From contig RGYX01000069.1 in assembly GCA_010031845.1 (NCBI GenBank), forward strand, positions 1 to 5,718: a stretch of 5,718 nt of DNA. Reading direction: 5' to 3'. Position 1 is the stretch's first letter. Each line of letters opens with the position of its first letter. The position numbers and the translations under genes were made by a program. The stretch is from Verrucomicrobiota bacterium (GTDB lineage: Bacteria; Verrucomicrobiota; Verrucomicrobiia; Methylacidiphilales; Verrucolacustridaceae). Positions 1 to 4,859 of the stretch are shown here, piece after piece. The notes beneath the pieces were generated by a model. That model was given only the letters and a program-made list of their open reading frames with translations. It ran no database searches and was not told the DNA's origin.

Positions 1-374
1 ACCTGCAGATCCTCGGCATGGCGGGAAGCGTTCACCACGAGCAAAAAGTCCTCGGAGTTCAAACGGTAAAGGAAAAGGTCGTCGATGACCCCTCCGCACC
101 GGTTCAGCAGAAAGGTATATTGTCCCTCCCCGTCGCGGAGCTTGGCCGGGTCGTTGGCGAGGAGGGATTCCAAAGCGGGAAGAGCTCCTTTCCCCAGGGC
201 GTGGATTTGCCCCATATGGGAGATATCGAAGAGTCCGGCCGCCTGACGGGTGGCTTTGTGTTCGGCCAAAAGCCCGCTGTATTCCACGGGCAGATTCCAG
301 CCGGCAAAAGGGATCATGCGAGCGCCAAGGGTTTTGTGGCAGGGGGCAAGGGGGCTGGAGGCGATGGCGGACAT
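1..374 (-). CDS. gcvT: Aminomethyltransferase (glycine cleavage system T protein), N-terminal part, cut by the window edge
   Basis: This is the T protein of the glycine cleavage system. It transfers the methylene group from the aminomethyl-lipoyl arm of H protein to tetrahydrofolate and releases ammonia in the cytoplasm. Only 124 residues of the usual 360 or so are present; the 3' end lies beyond base 1. Family signatures are plain: LGARMIPFAGWNLPVEY (residues 16-32), the HKATRQAAGLFDISHMG block (39-55), LLANDPAKL (71-79), NRCGGVIDDLFLY (91-103) with the conserved Asp pair 98/99 near the folate site, and VVNASR (113-118). The ATG at 374-372 is chosen because an in-frame TAA lies 10 codons upstream (407-405) and the protein aligns with the family from there; an in-frame TTG at 398-396 is a less likely alternative. 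No Shine-Dalgarno sequence precedes it. The gene diverges from the aminotransferase gene across 78 bp. gcvH and gcvP may lie beyond the edge, which cannot be seen here. Confidence 0.96.
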   Translation of the reverse strand, partial: MSAIASSPLAPCHKTLGARMIPFAGWNLPVEYSGLLAEHKATRQAAGLFDISHMGQIHALGKGALPALESLLANDPAKLRDGEGQYTFLLNRCGGVIDDLFLYRLNSEDFLLVVNASRHAEDLQ

Positions 375-384
375 GAAAAAAACG

Positions 385-412
385 AAAGTACGGCGCAAAA
401 TACCTTAGTCAA
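385..412 (-). promoter_or_regulatory. Candidate sigma-70-type promoter for gcvT
   Basis: Read on the minus strand, TTGACT (412-407, five of six matches to the -35 consensus) is followed after 16 bases by TACTTT (390-385, three of six matches but with the TA....T frame). Transcription would start about 4-6 bases before the gcvT ATG, giving an almost leaderless mRNA, which fits the absence of a Shine-Dalgarno sequence. The hexamers are seen; the function is inferred. Confidence 0.35.
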
Positions 413-452
413 CGGTCTCGCGGTTGATGGTGCGAACAGCTAGAACCTCGAA

Positions 453-1634
453 ATGCCACAGGCCCCTCTTCGACTTCTAGATCTCATGCGGCAGACCGAG
501 GATCCCCAAGTCATTAATCTGGCTGCGGGAATTCCCTCGCCGGATTTTCTGCCATTGGATGCCCTCAAGTCGGCCTTGGAGGGGGAGGTGCAGTCCCGGG
601 CGAGGGAGATGTTCAGTTATCACCGCCCCGAAGGAGCGGCCCCATTGAGGGAAGCGATCCGGGATTATCTGAGGATACGGGGGGTGAGTGTCCAGGCAGA
701 TCAGGTTCTGGTCACCACCGGATGCTCGGGAGCCCTGGCTTCCATCATCGGTACCGTGCTCAAGAAGGGAGATACGGTGGTATGCGAGGCTCCAGCCTAC
801 TACGGGCAGTTGGAGTTATTGCGGGCCGTGGGGGTCAAGTTCCGCACCGTGACGACCGCGGTGGGGCAGGAGCCTGATCCGTCCAAATGGGAGAGGGCTT
901 TGAAAGCCAAGCCCAAGCCCAAACTGCTGGTGGTCACTTCCACGCTTTCGAACCCCAGTGGAGCCACCTTAAAAGAGGAGGGGCGGACCAAACTTGTGGA
1001 AATTTGTCGCCAAGCGGGGGTTCCGATTTTGGAAGACGACATCTACGGCGATCTCTTGGGACGATCCCGACCCAAGCCGCTACGGGCTTTTGATGATGGG
1101 TCGACGGTTCTCTATGCCACTAGTTTCTCCAAGACGGTGGCCCCCGGATTGCGGATCGGATTTAGTCTGCCCGGCAAATGGATGGAGGCGGCGGCAGACC
1201 GGCAGTGCCGCCAATCGATCCATGGGGCGGTACCGTCGGAATATATGACGGCGGCGTTTCTGCGGTCGGGGCGGATGGAGGGGCACCTGGAAATGCTTAA
1301 AACCGTGTATGCCAAGCGCAGGGAGTTGGCCGGAGGAATTCTGGCCCGTGAGCTGCCGGAGGGCTACCGGGCGGACGACCCGGGCGGCGGTTACATGCTT
1401 TGGGTTCGGGGAGGGAAGCCGGGGATCATGGAGGAGGTGAGGAAGAAATGCCTCGAGCGAGGGGTGGCGGTGGTGGGAGGGGGGATTTTCTTTGCCGCAC
1501 AGCCCAAGGAGGCCTGTTTCCGTCTGAACTGTGCCCGTGCGACTCCGGAGGATTTGGCGCGGGGGGTGGGTATCTTTTGCGAGGTGCTTAAGGCCGAGTC
1601 GGGCCGAAGCGGTGCACGTAAAAGCCGGACCTGA
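453..1634 (+). CDS. PLP-dependent aminotransferase, class I/II, similar to the catalytic domain of MocR/YdcR regulators
   Basis: A cytosolic fold-type I aminotransferase of 393 residues. Visible motifs are the substrate-side N-terminal segment INLAAGIPSPDFLP (21-34), YHRPEGAAPLREAI (56-69), the PLP phosphate loop TTGCSGAL (88-95), the ring-stacking PAYYG (114-118), SNPSG with Asn167, EDDIYGDL (194-201) with Asp196 and Tyr198, the Schiff-base Lys227 in SFSKTVAPGLRIG, and the carboxylate-binding Arg357 in FRLN. The EDDxYG, SFSK and FRxN blocks look most like the YdcR branch of MocR proteins and standalone 2-aminoadipate-type transaminases. The donor and acceptor cannot be told from sequence. 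An in-frame TAG at 441-443 fixes the upstream limit, so the winged-helix domain of MocR proteins is truly absent. ATG 453 is the first start, and Met12 is an alternative. There is no clear ribosome binding site. The last 15 residues, basic and poorly conserved in appearance, overlap the convergent DUF1015 gene. Confidence 0.93.
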   Translation: MPQAPLRLLDLMRQTEDPQVINLAAGIPSPDFLPLDALKSALEGEVQSRAREMFSYHRPEGAAPLREAIRDYLRIRGVSVQADQVLVTTGCSGALASIIGTVLKKGDTVVCEAPAYYGQLELLRAVGVKFRTVTTAVGQEPDPSKWERALKAKPKPKLLVVTSTLSNPSGATLKEEGRTKLVEICRQAGVPILEDDIYGDLLGRSRPKPLRAFDDGSTVLYATSFSKTVAPGLRIGFSLPGKWMEAAADRQCRQSIHGAVPSEYMTAAFLRSGRMEGHLEMLKTVYAKRRELAGGILARELPEGYRADDPGGGYMLWVRGGKPGIMEEVRKKCLERGVAVVGGGIFFAAQPKEACFRLNCARATPEDLARGVGIFCEVLKAESGRSGARKSRT

Positions 1635-2796
1635 GTTTGGGCTCAAACCAGGTGCTTTTCGGCGGCATGATCTGGTCGGCATCTGCCACCGCAAGGATCT
1701 GGCTCATGGAAACCGCCGGCAGGCTGAAAGCGGCCGCCGCCTGACCCGAAAGAACCTTTTGCTCGAGTCCTTGGGTGCCGTGAATCCCGCCGACGAAATC
1801 CAACCGCGGATCGGTGCGGGGATCCTTGACCTGAAGGGCGGGTCCCAACAACCGATCCTGGAGGGCTGAGGCATCCAGACGTGCGACGGGATCCGATTTT
1901 GGGTCGGCTTTCCAGGACAACTGATACCACTGGCCGCCAAGGAAAAGGCCGATTTTTCCGGTCTCGTCGGGTGGCGCACCAGTCGAGTGCGTGACGGTGA
2001 AGGATTTTCTGGCCGCGGTGAGCAGGGTTTCCTGGCTCAGGGGGTCCAGTTTGAGGACGAGGCGGTGGTAGGGAAGAATGCGGAGTTCTGATGCAGGAAA
2101 GTAGACCGTAAGAATCCCGCTTGGACCGGGTTTCTCTGTTGCCAGTCGGGCGGCCGCCGCCGCCCGGTGGTGACCATCAGCAATGTAGGCGCGTGGAACC
2201 TGGGCGAAGAGTTTCACGATCGTCGCGGGATCCGGACAACGCCAGACGGTGTGGATCACTCCTCGTTCATCGGTGACTTCCGCAAGGGGTTTCTCCCTGG
2301 CCTCAATCTCATTCATGGCTTGGGTCAGCGCGGGAAGGTCGGGATAGGCGGCCAGAACGGGTCCGGTCAGAGCCCCTAGATGGCGAATCAAAGTGACGCG
2401 GTCATCTTCCTTGTCGGGCCGGGTGAACTCGTGCTTTCGCAGTTGCCCCGATGCGTAGTCTGCGAAATCCGCCAAAGCTGCCAGGCCGCGTTGACGGTGG
2501 GTTCCGTCGATCATGCGGACGAGATAGATCGTTGGGGCAGACTCCGGGCGAAGGGCCTGGTTTTGCACCAGCCGGTCAAAGTTCCTGGCGGCCCGGGAAT
2601 AGACTTCCGGTGCGTTAAACTTCACCGCATCGGAAAATTCCAGATCGGCACGGTCCACACGCAGCAGGGTGTCGGGATTGTCTTTCGCAAGTTGGCGGGA
2701 CTCCGAACGGGAAACGATGTCGTAAGGCACGCAGGTGACCCGGTCCGCCCGGGTGGGATCAACCGCCAGAGCCTCGAGGGGGTGGATTTTAACCAT
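1588..2796 (-). CDS. DUF1015 family protein, full length; biochemical role not established
   Basis: A 402-residue soluble protein with no signal peptide or membrane segment. It is recognised as DUF1015 from its conserved blocks: the N-terminal VPYDIVS (23-29), KHEFTRPDKEDDR (121-133), YIADGHHRAAAAARLA (204-219), LPYHRLV (241-247), DFVGG (333-337) and the near-invariant C-terminal MPPKSTWFEPKLRSG (377-391). Its length is normal and no block is missing. The DGHHR block resembles the ParB/sulfiredoxin-like fold, including the free-serine kinase SerK, so a nucleotide-dependent small-molecule kinase is possible; this is inference. From general recollection, DUF1015 genes often occur beside serine-biosynthesis genes; none is in this window. 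The ATG at 2796-2794 is fixed by an in-frame TAG three codons upstream (2805-2803). No Shine-Dalgarno sequence is seen. The gene diverges from the membrane-protein gene (87 bp) and overlaps the aminotransferase gene tail to tail by 47 bp; its conserved C-terminus runs into the overlap. Confidence 0.92.
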   Translation of the reverse strand: MVKIHPLEALAVDPTRADRVTCVPYDIVSRSESRQLAKDNPDTLLRVDRADLEFSDAVKFNAPEVYSRAARNFDRLVQNQALRPESAPTIYLVRMIDGTHRQRGLAALADFADYASGQLRKHEFTRPDKEDDRVTLIRHLGALTGPVLAAYPDLPALTQAMNEIEAREKPLAEVTDERGVIHTVWRCPDPATIVKLFAQVPRAYIADGHHRAAAAARLATEKPGPSGILTVYFPASELRILPYHRLVLKLDPLSQETLLTAARKSFTVTHSTGAPPDETGKIGLFLGGQWYQLSWKADPKSDPVARLDASALQDRLLGPALQVKDPRTDPRLDFVGGIHGTQGLEQKVLSGQAAAAFSLPAVSMSQILAVADADQIMPPKSTWFEPKLRSGFYVHRFGPTRP

Positions 2797-2852
2797 GGGA
2801 AACTATGGAGGGTCCAAGGAAGGGAGAAAAGGGGGAAGGATCGGATGTTGGG

Positions 2853-2881
2853 TTGAATCTGCGGGGGGAAGGATGTTTAAT
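2853..2881 (+). promoter_or_regulatory. Candidate sigma-70-type promoter before the membrane-protein gene
   Basis: TTGAAT (2853-2858, four of six matches) and TTTAAT (2876-2881, five of six matches) are separated by the ideal 17 bases. Taken literally, transcription would begin around 2887-2889, just after the annotated ATG at 2884. Either the promoter is a chance match, or translation begins further in, for example at the GTG at 2890. Low confidence for that reason. Confidence 0.25.
2867..2873 (+). promoter_or_regulatory. Possible ribosome binding site of the membrane-protein gene
   Basis: GGAAGGA, at the end of a G-run, ends 10 bases before the ATG at 2884. It contains a weak AAGGA Shine-Dalgarno core at slightly long spacing. 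It supports the ATG start but is incompatible with the overlapping promoter candidate at 2853-2881, since both cannot serve the same start. Confidence 0.35.
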
Positions 2882-2883
2882 GG

Positions 2884-3510
2884 ATGAACGTGAGGCATGA
2901 TTCGATTCATCTGGCAGGACGTTTTTTTGTGCTTCTAAGCCTAGTTTCTTTTTTTCTGCCGTGGGTACGGATTTCACCCGATGCGCTTCGTCAAAACACG
3001 GTGGAAGTGGTCCGAAATCTGGCCAAGGGGAGCAAAGGGTTGGGGCCTACCATGTTCTGGATGAGGGGAGAGGAATGGGGTGAGATGTGGGCGGATCCGG
3101 TGGACGGATTTTCCGGTTTCCAACTCGCTTTTGGGGCGCGTTCCGGAACTCCGAGGATCAAGGCGCAACAGGAGTTGGCCTCGGTGGCATTGGATGGAAA
3201 GGAAAACCGACCTCTCCTGGGTTGGTTAATGTTGATTCCGGTTTTGACCTTTCTGGGTTGGGTGGCCCTGGTCCTGCGGAGGGTGCCCCTGCCTCTTCTG
3301 GGGCTGACTTCCTTGGGCCTCCTGGGGATGTACGGGGTCCTGCGCTGGAAGATGTCGGACGCGTATACCGACCGATTACTGGCCCAGCTCCAACTCGGTC
3401 CGGGCTGGTGGGGGACGGTCTACGGTATTTTGGGGCTAGGGATCGTCTGTCTGGTTCTGATGATCCAGGGACGTGGTGGACGCCACGCTTCCGAGATCAG
3501 GATGTTTTAG
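2884..3510 (+). CDS. Uncharacterised membrane protein with four predicted helices
   Basis: I do not recognise this 208-residue protein by name. Hydrophobic segments are visible at about 9-28 (following a short N-terminus with Arg4, and continuing into FFLPWVRI), 111-131, 134-153 and 175-195. A soluble loop of about 80 residues (29-110) sits between the first and second helices and holds FWMRGEEWGEMW (58-69) and the SGFQLAFG motif (77-84). The pattern of a first helix ending in LPW, then a polar loop with an SGxxLAxG element, then a cluster of three helices occurs in many small unassigned bacterial membrane proteins. By the positive-inside rule, the basic residues 132-133 between helices 2 and 3 and the basic tail 197-206 suggest that both faces are cytoplasmic, which would put the large loop outside. 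An in-frame TAA at 2878-2880 makes ATG 2884 the earliest start. The 3' end overlaps tatA by 14 bp, tail to tail. Coding is supported by one long open frame with membrane-protein composition. Confidence 0.8.
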   Translation: MNVRHDSIHLAGRFFVLLSLVSFFLPWVRISPDALRQNTVEVVRNLAKGSKGLGPTMFWMRGEEWGEMWADPVDGFSGFQLAFGARSGTPRIKAQQELASVALDGKENRPLLGWLMLIPVLTFLGWVALVLRRVPLPLLGLTSLGLLGMYGVLRWKMSDAYTDRLLAQLQLGPGWWGTVYGILGLGIVCLVLMIQGRGGRHASEIRMF

Positions 3511-3733
3511 TCGAATTTTTTCCGGAATCCTTGCGGTCGGCATCCTCGACGGCGTTTTTCATCTCTTTTTCGAAATCCTGCTTGGCGCGGGAAAATTCAC
3601 CGAGGCTGCGACCAATGGAGCGGGCCAGCTCCGGGAGTTTCTTGGCGCCGAAAAGAAGAATGATGACGAGGACAATCCAGAACCATTCGGAGCCTTGAGG
3701 CAGGCCCAAGGCAAGGGGAAGAGGGATAATCAT
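3497..3733 (-). CDS. tatA: Twin-arginine translocase subunit, TatA/TatE type
   Basis: A 78-residue pore-forming component of the twin-arginine pathway, which exports folded proteins across the inner membrane. The layout is standard: a short N-terminal segment with a polar SE pair (15-16), one short hydrophobic helix (about 17-29, WFWIVLVIILLFG), the FGAKKLPEL hinge (28-36), an amphipathic helix (about 32-58, ARSIGRSLGEFSRAKQDFEKEM) and a charged, disordered tail ending in Lys, Asp and Ser. The short tail and the FGxKKLPEL hinge favour TatA/TatE over the longer TatB, though the two cannot be fully separated by sequence alone. ATG 3733 is fixed by an in-frame TAA four codons upstream (3745-3743). 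No Shine-Dalgarno sequence is seen. It lies 76 bp downstream of thrC on the same strand and could be co-transcribed with it. No tatC is in the window. Confidence 0.93.
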   Translation of the reverse strand: MIIPLPLALGLPQGSEWFWIVLVIILLFGAKKLPELARSIGRSLGEFSRAKQDFEKEMKNAVEDADRKDSGKNSTKTS

Positions 3734-3739
3734 GGGTTT

Positions 3740-3767
3740 AGCTTATGGGGTGGCAGGGAGGAGGCAA
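3740..3767 (-). promoter_or_regulatory. Weak candidate promoter for tatA
   Basis: On the minus strand, TTGCCT (3767-3762) is followed after 16 bases by TAAGCT (3745-3740), which is 6 bases before the tatA ATG. Matches to consensus are only four and three of six. It is listed because the TA....T hexamer stands at a leaderless-type distance from a start codon that lacks a Shine-Dalgarno sequence, as at gcvT. tatA may instead be read through from thrC. Confidence 0.18.
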
Positions 3768-3809
3768 GTGCGGGGATGGGCGATTTAAGTTCAAGATGAA
3801 AGATAAGGG

Positions 3810-4859
3810 TTAAAGTCCAAGGGCTTTGCGGGCGGCGTCCACGGTCGGGGTTATCGGATCGGCGGGTTTGGCGGCGACGCTCAGGGCCGTGTCGGGATCC
3901 TTCAAGCCATGGCCGGTCAGCGTCATGGTGACGAGGCTTCCTTTGGGAATCCAACCGGCCGCGATGGATTTTTTGAGGCCGGCCACCGGAGCCGCACAGG
4001 CTGGCTCCACAAAAATTCCCTCGGTTTTGGCAAGAAGCTGGTATGCCTCAAGAATCTCCTCGTCGGTCACCTTGTCGATCCTCCCGTTCGATTCCTTGGC
4101 GGCGGCGAGAGCGCCGGGTCCGCTGGCCGGGTTGCCGATGCGAATGGCGGTGGCCACTGTCTGCGGATCCTTGATAACGTGACCGTCCACCAATGGGGCA
4201 GCCCCAGCCGCCTGCCAGCCAAACATCCGGGGTCTCGGCCCCTTGACGATGGCTTCGCAAAAGCCCTTCCAATACGCGGTGATGTTTCCGGCATTGCCGA
4301 CAGGAAGAAAATGAAAATCGGGGGTTTTATCTAGGGCCTCAAGAATTTCGAAAGAGGCGGTCTTTTGCCCCTCGATCCGGACGGGATTGATGGAGTTGAC
4401 GACCTCGACTCCCGGAAGGTTGGACATCTGTCGGACAAGATTCAGGGCGTCATCAAAGTTGCCCAGAATGGGGAGGAGTTTCGCGCCGTGGATCAGGGCT
4501 TGGGTCAGTTTACCTAGGGCGATTTTTCCGGACGGAATGATGACGGCCGAGGAGATTCCGGCACGGGCGGCATAGGCCGCGGCGGAGGCGGAGGTGTTGC
4601 CGGTGCTGGCACAGATCACAACCTTGGCACCCTTGGCCATGGCATGGGTGATGGCCATGGTCATGCCGCGATCTTTGAAGGAGGCAGTGGGGTTCAGACC
4701 CTCATATTTGAGACGAAGATCCAGATCGCCCTTCAGTGCCGCGGCAAGTCGTGGTGCGGGCAACAGGGGCGTGTTTCCCTCCAGAAGGGTGACGGGCTTG
4801 ACCCCTGCGGGAAGGGAAAGCCGGTCGCGGTAGGCTTGAATGATGCCACCCCAGCTCAT
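3810..4859 (-). CDS. thrC: Threonine synthase
   Basis: This PLP enzyme (fold type II) converts O-phosphohomoserine and water to L-threonine and phosphate, the last step of threonine synthesis in the cytoplasm. At 349 residues it matches the short form of threonine synthase. Motifs in order are [14 protein letters not shown] (25-38), [16 protein letters not shown] (51-66) with the Schiff-base Lys62, [17 protein letters not shown] (85-101), the [15 protein letters not shown] substrate region (157-171), the PLP phosphate loop PVGNAGN (186-192), [12 protein letters not shown] (284-295) and TGHGLKDP (315-322). All expected catalytic elements are present. The ATG at 4859-4857 overlaps the hom stop codon as ATGA and has a GAGG ribosome binding site 7 bases upstream, so translation is probably coupled to hom. 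No S-adenosylmethionine-binding N-terminal extension of the plant type is present, so control by that route is not expected. No homoserine kinase gene is adjacent within the window. Confidence 0.98.
   Translation of the reverse strand: MSWGGIIQAYRDRLSLPAGVKPVTLLEGNTPLLPAPRLAAALKGDLDLRLKYEGLNPTASFKDRGMTMAITHAMAKGAKVVICASTGNTSASAAAYAARAGISSAVIIPSGKIALGKLTQALIHGAKLLPILGNFDDALNLVRQMSNLPGVEVVNSINPVRIEGQKTASFEILEALDKTPDFHFLPVGNAGNITAYWKGFCEAIVKGPRPRMFGWQAAGAAPLVDGHVIKDPQTVATAIRIGNPASGPGALAAAKESNGRIDKVTDEEILEAYQLLAKTEGIFVEPACAAPVAGLKKSIAAGWIPKGSLVTMTLTGHGLKDPDTALSVAAKPADPITPTVDAARKALGL

Noticed and set aside
18..443. A plus-strand open frame of 141 codons at the left edge
   Set aside because: It is antisense to gcvT, whose minus-strand translation has unmistakable family motifs; the plus-strand product is Gly-rich and has no recognisable domain.
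424..446. A plus-strand promoter for the aminotransferase (TTGATG with TAGAAC)
   Set aside because: The gap between the hexamers is only 11 bases, far below the 16-18 needed.
375..452. A glycine riboswitch upstream of gcvT
   Set aside because: Only 78 bp separate the divergent starts, the candidate promoter leaves almost no leader, and no riboswitch-like paired structure is visible.
1590..1606. A terminator hairpin in the convergent overlap (GGCC-GAGTCG-GGCC)
   Set aside because: The stem is only four base pairs and no T-run follows on either strand.
1080..1694. A minus-strand open frame of 204 codons inside the aminotransferase gene
   Set aside because: It lies antisense to conserved aminotransferase motifs including Lys227, and its product is Pro/Arg/His-rich as expected for a shadow frame in G+C-rich DNA.
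2380..2856. A plus-strand open frame of 158 codons opposite DUF1015
   Set aside because: It is antisense to the conserved DGHHR-to-N-terminus part of DUF1015 and has no family features.
3087..3698. A plus-strand open frame of 203 codons across the membrane-protein gene and tatA
   Set aside because: It is the shifted frame of one gene and antisense of the other, with Gly/Pro/Ser-rich low-complexity composition and no domain.
3734..3809. A terminator between thrC and tatA
   Set aside because: No stable hairpin followed by a T-run was found in the 76 bases, so read-through into tatA remains possible.
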